Below, piece by piece: positions 1 through 5,526 of a stretch of 6,460 nt of DNA (positions are counted from its first letter, which is position 1; each line of letters begins with the position of its first letter). The notes below the pieces were generated by a model, which ran no database searches, had not been told where the DNA came from, and was given only the letters and a program-made list of their open reading frames with translations. The position numbers and the translations under genes were made by a program. Origin of the DNA: Methanosarcinales archaeon (GTDB lineage Archaea > Halobacteriota > Syntropharchaeia > Alkanophagales > Methanospirareceae); contig JAODGR010000062.1 in assembly GCA_025464275.1 (NCBI GenBank), positions 9,646 through 16,105 of the forward strand. The letters run 5' to 3'.

Positions 1-194
1 AGGATCTCGCTGTGCTTGTTGAGAGTTTTGGTATGCTCCTTAAGTGTAGCTAAGATCTCATCAAATTTGCGGTCATGCTCCTCCAGTCTCTCGAGGATCT
101 CTTTTAGACCAACAAGCCCGGCTACGCTCATTCGGAACTCGCGGTCTTCTTCAAGTAGCGTAAGAATCCTGCTCTTCAGGTCTGCCTCTGCCAT
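1..194 (-). CDS. DUF3782-like coiled-coil protein, N-terminal part (3' end beyond the left edge)
   Basis: An open minus-strand frame starts at ATG 194-192 and runs off the left edge, giving 64 complete codons. The start follows a GGAG two bases upstream. The protein begins MAEADLKSRILTLLEED, then has a VAGLVGLKEILERLEEH-type segment and a charged heptad-like helix to the edge (KFDEIL, LKEHTKTLNKH), so a coiled coil is likely. From memory, this opening (acidic N-terminus, 'EFR..VAGL.GL.EIL.RL', then coiled coil) is typical of archaeal DUF3782-type proteins, which usually carry a PD-(D/E)XK nuclease-like domain at the C-terminus. That domain would lie outside the window and cannot be seen. It shares strand with the HisA-like gene upstream, but a U-rich tract separates them, so it is probably transcribed on its own. 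Coding status is confident; the family name is moderate. Confidence 0.6.
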   Translation of the reverse strand, partial: MAEADLKSRILTLLEEDREFRMSVAGLVGLKEILERLEEHDRKFDEILATLKEHTKTLNKHSEI

Positions 195-220
195 TTCTCC
201 ATTCTCTATTTTATCTTTGG

Positions 221-245
221 TTTTCTAAAAGAAAAAATAAAGGTC
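221..245 (-). terminator. U-rich terminator after the HisA-like gene
   Basis: On the minus strand, about 30 bases after the TAA of the HisA-like gene, the transcript would read a U-rich run (TTTATTTTTTCTTTTAG). It overlaps a perfect 6-bp inverted repeat with a 3-base loop (TTTTCT AAA AGAAAA, 221-235). Archaeal termination typically needs only a U-rich stretch, and this fits. The rest of the 81-bp gap to the next start is AT-rich and may hold that gene's promoter, but I cannot pick a convincing TATA box. Confidence 0.5.
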
Positions 246-275
246 TGGTTTTATTTTAATTTAAGTAGTTAAAGG

Positions 276-1007
276 TTAGAAATTTTTGATGGACGGAGGA
301 CGGAGATAAGAGACTGGAATGGTGCCATTATGAACCGCAGTAGCCAGAAGGGCACCTTTTACCCCTATATCTTCCATCTTGTAGAGGTCTTCGCAGCTCC
401 TCACACCACCACCGCAGAGTATATCATGCTCTGAGCGCTCTACCGAGCGAGCGAGGAAGTCGAAGTCTACTCCTCTACCCGTGCCCACCCTATCCAGTTC
501 CAGTATGATGACATCCTGAATTTGATGCGAATTCAACTCCATTATCAGGTCCAGGGGCTCTATCCTCATCCTCCTATCTGAGGTCTGCACCTTCTTATTG
601 AAGAGGTCTATGCTCACGGCTATCGAAGCGGAGGCTGACCATCTCTCCGCAGCCTCACGAATCAGTGCCAGCGATGCCGTCTCTGTGCCCAGAATGATGC
701 TGTCTGCTATACCTGTGGCATCTTCGATGTCCACTAAGGACCTGACGCCGCAGTCCAGCGCTATCCACACCCCCCTGTATCTATCCCTCAACTCACGCAG
801 TATCTCCATATTGGAGCCGGTACCCATCAGCCTGTTCAGGTCTGCGATATAAACCGCAGCGGGTCTTACCTCTTCCATGACCTGGCTGGGTACCGAGGTA
901 TGGACAATCGAACTGAAGAGATGAATCGGCTGATATTTTGCACGCTCCCCCCTCTCCGCATGTACTACCATGCCATTGAGGAGGTCCATCACGAAGAGCA
1001 GTCGCAT
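276..1007 (-). CDS. HisA/HisF-related (beta/alpha)8-barrel protein of the archaeal C1 type
   Basis: This 243-residue protein is homologous to HisA/HisF, the histidine-pathway barrels, but is a divergent paralogue. Visible elements in order: N-terminal strand with Asp8 (VMDLLNGMVVHA, matching the HisA 'AIDLxxGxVV' catalytic Asp); YIADLNRLMGTGSN at 53-66; a degenerate first half-barrel phosphate loop DCGVRS (85-90) with IILGTET; the second acidic position Asp134 (VSIDLFNKK); DRVGTGRG (172-179); and the second phosphate loop CGGGVRS (198-204) followed by ALLATAVHNG. Both acidic catalytic positions and the GG phosphate-binding signature are kept, so it is probably an active enzyme on a sugar-phosphate-like substrate. 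From memory it matches the 'HisA/HisF family protein' group (TIGR00734-like) of methanogens and Archaeoglobus, whose reaction is not established. The start has GGAG four bases upstream. It lies 33 bp after fae-hps on the same strand and is likely co-transcribed. True HisA is less likely. Confidence 0.85.
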   Translation of the reverse strand: MRLLFVMDLLNGMVVHAERGERAKYQPIHLFSSIVHTSVPSQVMEEVRPAAVYIADLNRLMGTGSNMEILRELRDRYRGVWIALDCGVRSLVDIEDATGIADSIILGTETASLALIREAAERWSASASIAVSIDLFNKKVQTSDRRMRIEPLDLIMELNSHQIQDVIILELDRVGTGRGVDFDFLARSVERSEHDILCGGGVRSCEDLYKMEDIGVKGALLATAVHNGTIPVSYLRPPSIKNF

Positions 1008-1040
1008 ATCACTCCCGTATTCTCTCGTCTCGCATTAGAA

Positions 1041-2231
1041 TTAGAAGTCGGTCATCACCCGGTACTGGTCTATCTCCTCCTTCATCAATCGCAGGAATCG
1101 TCTCGCCGTGCCCTCCACATCCCTTGAATTCGTTATGCCACGACCCACAATCAGTATATCCGCACCACTCTTCAGTGCCTCAGGAGCATTATCCTCTCTT
1201 ATCCCACCTGCAACTGCAACCAGTATCTTGCCGCCACCCACGCGCTTTATCTCCTCTATATTCCCCCACGCATGCCGCTCACCCAGCTCCTCTACGTCTA
1301 TTGCGCGATGGAGTTCCACCACATCGGGCATTAGCTCACCTATGCTCAGCTCTTTCACCAGCTCTAAAGGGTCTCTAACATTCAGCATGTCTATGCTGGA
1401 GTATATACCGGTCTTCCTCGCTTCTTCTATCGCCTTCTCGATCGTGCGAAGAGGTGCCAGGCCAGAGATTACAACTGCATCAGCGCCGGAGTCTGCAACC
1501 ATCCTCGCCTCCAGATTGCCGGTATCGAGCGTCTTCAAATCGGCAACCACAAAGGTCTCCGGTTTTATCTCCTTTATTTTACCCACTATGTCCACTCCGT
1601 ATCGTTTTATCAGGGGTGTACCCGCTTCTATAATCAGGTGGTCATTCCTTGGCAGTGTCTTCACCACCTGCTCCATCTGCCGCCAGTCAGGGATGTCCAG
1701 TGCGACCTGCAGATAAGGTGGATCCCACAACTTCGTCACTTTCATACCAAGGGAGGGATGTCTTGACCTGTCCTTCTCGTACAGCACCTTCTTCACATCC
1801 GGGAATCCGGTCATCGCCCTCTTTATCGCCAATTTCGCCGCACCATAATTGAACCGGTATATCTTGTTAAAATCACGTGCATGCGGATGCACGAATACAC
1901 TCGCGACTATCACAAGGTCCTCCGCCCTGTCTGGCTGTATTACACCCTCCTCCACCGAATCCGCTACCGCCTTCGCTATTGCACTCTGCGCCGGACCAAA
2001 GATCTTCTCCGCATCCTTCATGTTCTGCACCGTCACCTTCGGTACGATCAATGTGGGAGGCTTTACCGGAAGATTCGGTCTTATCACGGCGAATACAGGT
2101 GTATGCCCGGCGGATAACTGGCTGAGAGCATTGGTGAATGCCACGCCCACGGGTCCATACTTGTCTCCGATCATCAGGTCGATGTGAGCAACCTCGGGAC
2201 CTTCTCCTATCAGTGCTTCCCCAACATACAT
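1041..2231 (-). CDS. fae-hps: Bifunctional formaldehyde-activating enzyme / 3-hexulose-6-phosphate synthase
   Basis: A two-domain protein of 396 residues, the usual length of archaeal Fae-Hps fusions. Residues 1-160 are Fae, which condenses formaldehyde with tetrahydromethanopterin to methylene-H4MPT. They show GEALIGEGPEVAHIDL with His16 at the catalytic position, then GPVGVAF, LSAGHTP, IRPNLP.KPPTLIVPKV and IFGPAQ. Residues from about 172 are Hps, of the OMP-decarboxylase superfamily, which interconverts D-arabino-hexulose-6-phosphate with ribulose-5-phosphate plus formaldehyde. They show QVALDI, DLKTLD (231-236, the D-x-K-x-x-D active-site motif), AGGI (341-344) and GRGIT (363-367). In archaea lacking a full pentose phosphate pathway this protein is thought to supply ribulose-5-phosphate while Fae traps the released formaldehyde. 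I chose ATG 2231-2229 because the family begins close to MYVGEALIG and an AGGTG lies nine bases upstream. A GTG at 2243 would add four residues (MDEE). Both domains look intact. Confidence 0.95.
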   Translation of the reverse strand: MYVGEALIGEGPEVAHIDLMIGDKYGPVGVAFTNALSQLSAGHTPVFAVIRPNLPVKPPTLIVPKVTVQNMKDAEKIFGPAQSAIAKAVADSVEEGVIQPDRAEDLVIVASVFVHPHARDFNKIYRFNYGAAKLAIKRAMTGFPDVKKVLYEKDRSRHPSLGMKVTKLWDPPYLQVALDIPDWRQMEQVVKTLPRNDHLIIEAGTPLIKRYGVDIVGKIKEIKPETFVVADLKTLDTGNLEARMVADSGADAVVISGLAPLRTIEKAIEEARKTGIYSSIDMLNVRDPLELVKELSIGELMPDVVELHRAIDVEELGERHAWGNIEEIKRVGGGKILVAVAGGIREDNAPEALKSGADILIVGRGITNSRDVEGTARRFLRLMKEEIDQYRVMTDF

Positions 2232-2240
2232 CTCTTCATC

Positions 2241-2245
2241 CACCT
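2241..2245 (-). promoter_or_regulatory. Ribosome binding site deciding the fae-hps start
   Basis: The minus strand reads AGGTG, complementary to the archaeal 16S rRNA tail, nine bases before ATG 2231. It overlaps the alternative GTG start at 2243, so using that GTG would destroy this site's role. That favours the ATG. Confidence 0.5.
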
Positions 2246-2278
2246 AACCTAACCTTTGCCTTTCATCCATCATATCTT

Positions 2279-2302
2279 TAGCTCTCTAGCTCTTTAGCTT
2301 AT
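2279..2302. repeat. Three 8-bp tandem units (TAGCTCTY) over a stop codon
   Basis: The plus strand reads TAGCTCTC, TAGCTCTT, TAGCTTAT in succession: two near-identical units and one degenerate unit at an exact 8-bp period. They cover the last codons and the TAG stop of the marker-6-like gene. This is most simply slipped-strand duplication. The intervening gap to fae-hps holds nothing else recognisable apart from the ribosome binding site. Confidence 0.5.
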
Positions 2303-2642
2303 CCAGCGCTTCCCTTACCTTTGGTAGCAGTGAGTATTCCAGTTCAAGCTGATGGAACCCCGGTCTTGGTCCTCCCTGCCTCGTTGCTCTGCATATTCGC
2401 GGGTCTCCGATGGGGAACCCTCGCGGTTTTGTGTATATCCCGTTCCTGTCCATCCCCCTCACCTCATCCACTATCCGTTTCAGTTCATCCGCTTCCCCCT
2501 CTATCAATGCCCCGTAGCATGTCTCCTTCAACCTGATATCGCTCTTCGAGCTACTCAGCAGTGATAGAATCTTGCTCTTCAGCTGCGCCGGTGTCACATC
2601 GGAATCTGGTGAGATTACTATCTCCCTCGTCTCTATACCCAT
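2286..2642 (-). CDS. Methanogenesis marker protein 6-like (DUF2102-type) protein
   Basis: A complete 118-residue soluble protein with no signal peptide or membrane segment. Landmarks in order: REIVISPDSDVTPAQLK near the N-terminus, LKETCYGALIEGE (38-50), a VRGMDRNGIYTKPRGFPIGDPRICRA block (61-86) and GGPRPGFHQLELEYSLLP (89-106). I recognise this pattern ('ETCYGA.IEG', 'RGFPIGD.R.CRA', 'RPGFHQLE') from memory as methanogenesis marker protein 6, a small family confined to archaea that have methyl-coenzyme M reductase. Its exact role is unknown to me. Several other marker proteins take part in assembling or activating that reductase, so a related role is an inference. Cys43 and Cys84 are candidate conserved cysteines. 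GGAG directly abuts the ATG and a GGGGGT lies further upstream. It sits between tRNA-Ile (25 bp) and fae-hps on the same strand. Confidence 0.75.
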   Translation of the reverse strand: MGIETREIVISPDSDVTPAQLKSKILSLLSSSKSDIRLKETCYGALIEGEADELKRIVDEVRGMDRNGIYTKPRGFPIGDPRICRATRQGGPRPGFHQLELEYSLLPKVREALDKLKS

Positions 2643-2667
2643 CTCCTTTCCTACCCCCTTGTAGCGA

Positions 2668-2742
2668 TGGGCCCGCGGAGATTTGAACTCCGGACCTCTC
2701 GGTTATCAGCCGAGCGCTCCAACCAGCCTAAGCTACGAGCCC
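2668..2742 (-). tRNA. tRNA-Ile (anticodon GAT)
   Basis: The minus strand folds into a complete 75-base cloverleaf. The acceptor stem is GGGCTCG with CGGGCCC (one U-G pair), followed by discriminator A73. The D stem is GCTT/GAGC with GG in the loop. The anticodon stem is CTCGG/CCGAG around loop CTGATAA, giving GAT, which reads isoleucine ATC/ATT. A 5-base variable loop is followed by the T stem CGGAG/CTCCG around TTCAAAT. The 3' CCA is not encoded (TCGC follows), as is common in archaea, and there is no intron. Isoleucine ATA codons, frequent in the neighbouring genes, need a different tRNA. The gene is 25 bp upstream of, and co-oriented with, the marker-6-like gene. Confidence 0.95.
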
Positions 2743-2769
2743 CCGTCATAGAGCCCTCCACATAAAAAA

Positions 2770-2777
2770 ATATATAA
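2770..2777 (-). promoter_or_regulatory. Archaeal TATA box (box A) for tRNA-Ile and probably the downstream genes
   Basis: The minus strand reads TTATATAT inside an AT-rich stretch. The expected start of transcription, about 25 bases downstream, falls near 2745-2750, just before the first tRNA base at 2742. No other good promoter separates the tRNA from marker 6, fae-hps and the HisA-like gene, so this may drive all four. Confidence 0.5.
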
Positions 2778-2857
2778 TCCATATCTTATCTTCATTAGTA
2801 TTAAAAATTAAAAGCATCACAAGTTTTTTCTTTTACCCTCGCCTCTTTATTATTGTT

Positions 2858-3199
2858 GTGTGTGACCAGGAGAGAGGAAGAGACAGGGGTCTCAGGGATA
2901 TAAGGGATATATATGTAAAGAGGTACGACCTGGGTGAGGAAGTGCTCATTGCCGTATGCGATAAGGAGCTGATAGGGCGTCGCTTCGAGGAGGGCGAACT
3001 TCTTCTCCATGTCTCTGAATCCTTTTACAAAGGAGAAGCAGTAACTGAGGTGGAGATGATTGCAAGCCTGAAGCAGGCAACGATAGTCAATCTTGTGGGA
3101 GAGAGGGCGGTGGGGTGTGCAATTGCCAACTCCTTCATCGATGAGGCGAACGTATTGTACATTGAAGGAGTGCCGCATGCACAGATGGTGCGGATATGA
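2858..3199 (+). CDS. DUF424 family archaeal protein
   Basis: A 113-residue protein whose core, from YVKRYDLGEEVLIAVCDKELIG (residue 19 on) through LLHVSESFYKGE and ATIVNLVGERAVGCAI to VLYIEGVPHAQMVRI, matches the small archaeal DUF424 family as I remember it. The function is unknown. No signal peptide or transmembrane helix is visible. The only canonical in-frame start is GTG 2858, which adds about 17 basic/acidic residues (MCDQERGRDRGLRDIRD) ahead of the family core and has no Shine-Dalgarno-like sequence upstream. The family normally starts at 'MYVK', which aligns here to an ATA codon at 2909, so the start is uncertain. A perfect 9-bp tandem duplication (AGGGATATA twice, 2894-2911) lies in this leader. 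The gene is divergent from tRNA-Ile and ends 12 bp from the convergent DHH gene. Confidence 0.8.
   Translation: MCDQERGRDRGLRDIRDIYVKRYDLGEEVLIAVCDKELIGRRFEEGELLLHVSESFYKGEAVTEVEMIASLKQATIVNLVGERAVGCAIANSFIDEANVLYIEGVPHAQMVRI
2894..2911. repeat. Perfect 9-bp tandem duplication in the DUF424 leader
   Basis: AGGGATATA occurs twice in direct succession and encodes RDIRDI if translation starts at GTG 2858. It keeps frame because the unit is nine bases. It sits just before the conserved family core. Confidence 0.8.
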
Positions 3200-3211
3200 G
3201 CTATGAGCTAT

Positions 3212-4732
3212 CTATTCGCTCTTCTCCTCCTTCATCACCGATAAGAAGCGCCTTGATACCGCATCTTCCGCAAGTTGCATTATCGTCTCCTTGTCCTTTA
3301 CACCCTTGAAGATGCCCAGAGGCAATTGCGCGGCTGCCATTGTGGCATGCCCACCTGCTGAGCCTATGTCACCGAACGCGCGTACAAAAGCATCTCCTAT
3401 GTTCACTCTTATGTCTTTACTCCGCCCTGAAACGCAGATCATGTCCTCACATAGCCCGATCACCACCACCGTTGAGATACCTTCCAGATTGAGCAGATAA
3501 TCCGCCGCCTGCGGTATGGCATCACGATTCGCCACCGAACCCACACTGGTAATCAGATAGCTTCCTTTTATCTTCTTATGCTGTATCGCACCACCCACCA
3601 CGTTCAACATCTCGGTGGACATGGGTGGAGTCTCTATCTGGTCAAGCAGGTCTTTGTCAGCTCTCAAATGCAGGAATGCGGCAGCGTAGAAATCGGAGGG
3701 ATGGGTCTCCCGCTTAAATCCTCCTGTATCTGTTCTTATACCATGCAACAGTGCAGTTGCGAGAATTCTGTCCACCGGTATATCCAGCTCACGGAGATAC
3801 TTCGTCATTATCGTTGATGTTGCTCCACTATCTGTCTGTATATCCACGAACTCGGCATCCACTTTACCCTTGCCCTTGCTACCATTTGTTATATGGTGGT
3901 TTATGATGATATTCACTCTACTCCTCTCGCTCAGCGGATTGTTGGCGCCTGGCAGAGAGGCGTCAACCAGTGCTATCTTGGGATATTCATCAAGCTCTTC
4001 CGCCCCCTCTATCCGCCGCATCTCTATCCCCAGGATGTTCACGAATGCGCGATTCACATGGTGCCCTATCTCCCCCCGATAGAGGATATCTGCTGGTACA
4101 CCATTGTGCACTGCTATCTGCTTGAGTGCGAGCCCGGAGGCTATTGCATCCGGGTCGGGGCTGTCATGAACGACAATCCCTAACTTACCATCCGGCTTGC
4201 GCTTCACCTCGCTTATTATTCGTGTTAGTTCCTTCGCCTTCTTCCTGAACTTCACCCTCTCCAGATATTCCAGTGCCGCTCTCGCCGCCATGTCGGGGAT
4301 AGAGAGGATGACATCCACATCCAGCTCCTTCAACGCCTCTTTATCCCCTGGCTCAATCGCCCGGACCACAAGCTGGGTATCGGGCAATTCATCCTTTATA
4401 ATCCGTGCCCCCTTCCTGTTCACCTCGCTATTGCTGCTCATGATGAACACCGCTTCCGGCTTACCTTCGTTTTTCAGTGCTCTTATCGTATCCGGCTCGC
4501 TTATATCGCCTGTGAAGGCAATGAAATCCTCTTCCTTGAGCAGTTCCACCTTCTTATCATCTATATCCGCGATAACCACGTTAACACCGCGACTCTTCAG
4601 TTCTTTCGCTACGGCATAGCCCATCCGACCACAGCCGAGGATGGCATGCACCATCTTCTCCCTCTCTTTCAACCCTCCATTCACCTTATTCTGCTCTGTC
4701 CCTCTTGCTGCTGCCCTGTCCTCTTCTACCAT
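3212..4732 (-). CDS. RCK/TrkA-N domain fused to a DHH-DHHA1 phosphoesterase
   Basis: A soluble 506-residue protein. Residues 28-150 form a Rossmann-type TrkA-N/RCK domain: GCGRMG (33-38) for dinucleotide binding, with Asp56/Asp58 at the end of strand 2 (VIADID), which favours NAD(H)-like ligands. Residues about 185-340 form a DHH phosphoesterase domain with all metal motifs: DPDA (193-196), VDAS (256-259), NHH (278-280) and DTGGF (335-339). The C-terminal DHHA1 domain carries GGHATMAAAQ (460-469). DHH-DHHA1 enzymes hydrolyse short oligonucleotides, cyclic dinucleotides or pAp with Mn2+, so the substrate here is unresolved. The RCK domain could make activity respond to a bound nucleotide (inference). 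There are no membrane segments, so it is not a K+ channel subunit. The start at 4732 has GAGGAG one base upstream. A second start, ATG 4654 after GGGAG, would remove 26 hydrophilic residues and begin at MVHAILGCG, closer to the domain edge. It is divergent from mptE. Confidence 0.9.
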   Translation of the reverse strand: MVEEDRAAARGTEQNKVNGGLKEREKMVHAILGCGRMGYAVAKELKSRGVNVVIADIDDKKVELLKEEDFIAFTGDISEPDTIRALKNEGKPEAVFIMSSNSEVNRKGARIIKDELPDTQLVVRAIEPGDKEALKELDVDVILSIPDMAARAALEYLERVKFRKKAKELTRIISEVKRKPDGKLGIVVHDSPDPDAIASGLALKQIAVHNGVPADILYRGEIGHHVNRAFVNILGIEMRRIEGAEELDEYPKIALVDASLPGANNPLSERSRVNIIINHHITNGSKGKGKVDAEFVDIQTDSGATSTIMTKYLRELDIPVDRILATALLHGIRTDTGGFKRETHPSDFYAAAFLHLRADKDLLDQIETPPMSTEMLNVVGGAIQHKKIKGSYLITSVGSVANRDAIPQAADYLLNLEGISTVVVIGLCEDMICVSGRSKDIRVNIGDAFVRAFGDIGSAGGHATMAAAQLPLGIFKGVKDKETIMQLAEDAVSRRFLSVMKEEKSE

Positions 4733-4841
4733 TCTCCTCTCTTATCTAAATTACCCTATCTATTATCAACTATAACTATTAGTATGAGTATGCTTTTGCT
4801 TCCATGCCATGGCAATGGTGAGGGTGGTGGTGGCAGTGGCA
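4733..4841. promoter_or_regulatory. Divergent promoter region between the DHH gene and mptE
   Basis: These 109 bp separate two divergent starts. The centre (about 4755-4795) is AT-rich, with TATA-like stretches on both strands around 4769-4780 (CTATAACTATT on plus, AGTTATAGTT on minus). They are weak matches and I cannot assign exact boxes. The right third is GTG-rich and holds the mptE ribosome binding site. Confidence 0.35.
4829..4833 (+). promoter_or_regulatory. Ribosome binding site deciding the mptE start
   Basis: GGTGG lies eight bases before ATG 4842, whereas the upstream in-frame ATGs at 4809 and 4815 have no purine-rich site before them. This supports the shorter MptE. Confidence 0.5.
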
Positions 4842-5525
4842 ATGCGGAACAGCGATTGGCGTGCGATATATGAGGAGATACTGGCTGATTTTGGTTTTGA
4901 CCGGGCAAGGGATGAGGAAGCGATGCGAATCGCCTCTGACCTGATCGCGCATAAAGGGATAGATAGCGCGAGTGTAGAGGTGGAACTGGAACGGCGGATA
5001 TGTGGTAAGGAGGCGATGATATGCGGTAATGCACCATGCCTGGAGCGGGATATAATGGAGAGAGGGCTCGAATACCATCAGCGTGGACGCGCTATAATCG
5101 CTGCAGACGGTGCTACATCGGTCCTCATTCACAATGCCATTTTGCCTGATGTCATTGTGAGTGACCTGGATGGTTATATCCCGGATATAATATATGCAAA
5201 CCGACTCGGCTCGATACTCATTGTGCATGCACATGGAGACAATATAAAGAAGTTGAGGGGTGTACTGCCTGCGGTGGGTGCGAATGTGATGTGCACTGCA
5301 CAGAGTGGTCCGATAACACCTCGGGGGCATATCCCGGAGTCTGGGATATTCAACTTCGGTGGGTTCACAGATGGTGATCGATGCGTATTCATAGCGAAGG
5401 AGTTTGGTGCGATACGGATAGAGCTTTTAGGGTTTGATTTCGAGGATACGGGGGTAACAGAGAGGAAGAGGAGGAAACTGAAGTGGGCAAAGCGACTGAT
5501 AGAGTATTCAAGGAGGGGGGAGTGA
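4842..5525 (+). CDS. mptE: 6-hydroxymethyl-7,8-dihydropterin pyrophosphokinase, archaeal MptE type
   Basis: A 227-residue cytosolic enzyme of the DUF115 family. MptE transfers pyrophosphate from ATP to 6-hydroxymethyl-7,8-dihydropterin, giving the activated pterin used to build methanopterin. It is unrelated in sequence to bacterial FolK. Landmarks: WRAIYEEILADFGF at the N-terminus, CGNAPCLERDI (61-71), ADGATSVLI (88-96), PDVIVSDLDG (102-111), VHAHGDN (128-134), GGFTDGDR (173-180) and LLGFDFED (195-202). The acidic DLDG and HAHGDN motifs are the likely metal/ATP site. I chose ATG 4842 because the family starts near 'W..IYEEIL..F' and GGTGG lies eight bases upstream. An in-frame ATG at 4809 would add a valine-rich MAMVRVVVAVA segment not expected in this soluble family. 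It is followed after one base by the Fe-S gene, so the two are almost certainly co-transcribed. Confidence 0.92.
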   Translation: MRNSDWRAIYEEILADFGFDRARDEEAMRIASDLIAHKGIDSASVEVELERRICGKEAMICGNAPCLERDIMERGLEYHQRGRAIIAADGATSVLIHNAILPDVIVSDLDGYIPDIIYANRLGSILIVHAHGDNIKKLRGVLPAVGANVMCTAQSGPITPRGHIPESGIFNFGGFTDGDRCVFIAKEFGAIRIELLGFDFEDTGVTERKRRKLKWAKRLIEYSRRGE

Positions 5526-5526
5526 G

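Noticed and set aside
1108..1716. Long plus-strand open frame (202 codons), rich in Ser/Pro/Thr
   Set aside because: It is antisense to fae-hps, whose conserved domains are unmistakable on the other strand. The composition is that of a codon-position shadow.
2243..2252. Telomere-like CCTAACCTAACC
   Set aside because: Only two units in a short gene gap of an archaeal chromosome. Chance, and partly the fae-hps ribosome binding site.
2801..3178. Minus-strand open frame of 125 codons opposite DUF424
   Set aside because: DUF424 family motifs lie on the plus strand, and the minus-strand protein is low in recognisable features with a tyrosine/asparagine-rich, intergenic-like end.
4809..4841. Valine-rich N-terminus of MptE as a signal or membrane segment
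   Set aside because: It is only about 11 residues, has no ribosome binding site before it, and is better explained as the GTG-rich ribosome binding region of the start at 4842.
4779..5330. Minus-strand open frame of 183 codons over the mptE start region
   Set aside because: It overlaps the conserved MptE coding sequence, is Cys/His/Tyr-rich without domain pattern, and lacks a ribosome binding site.
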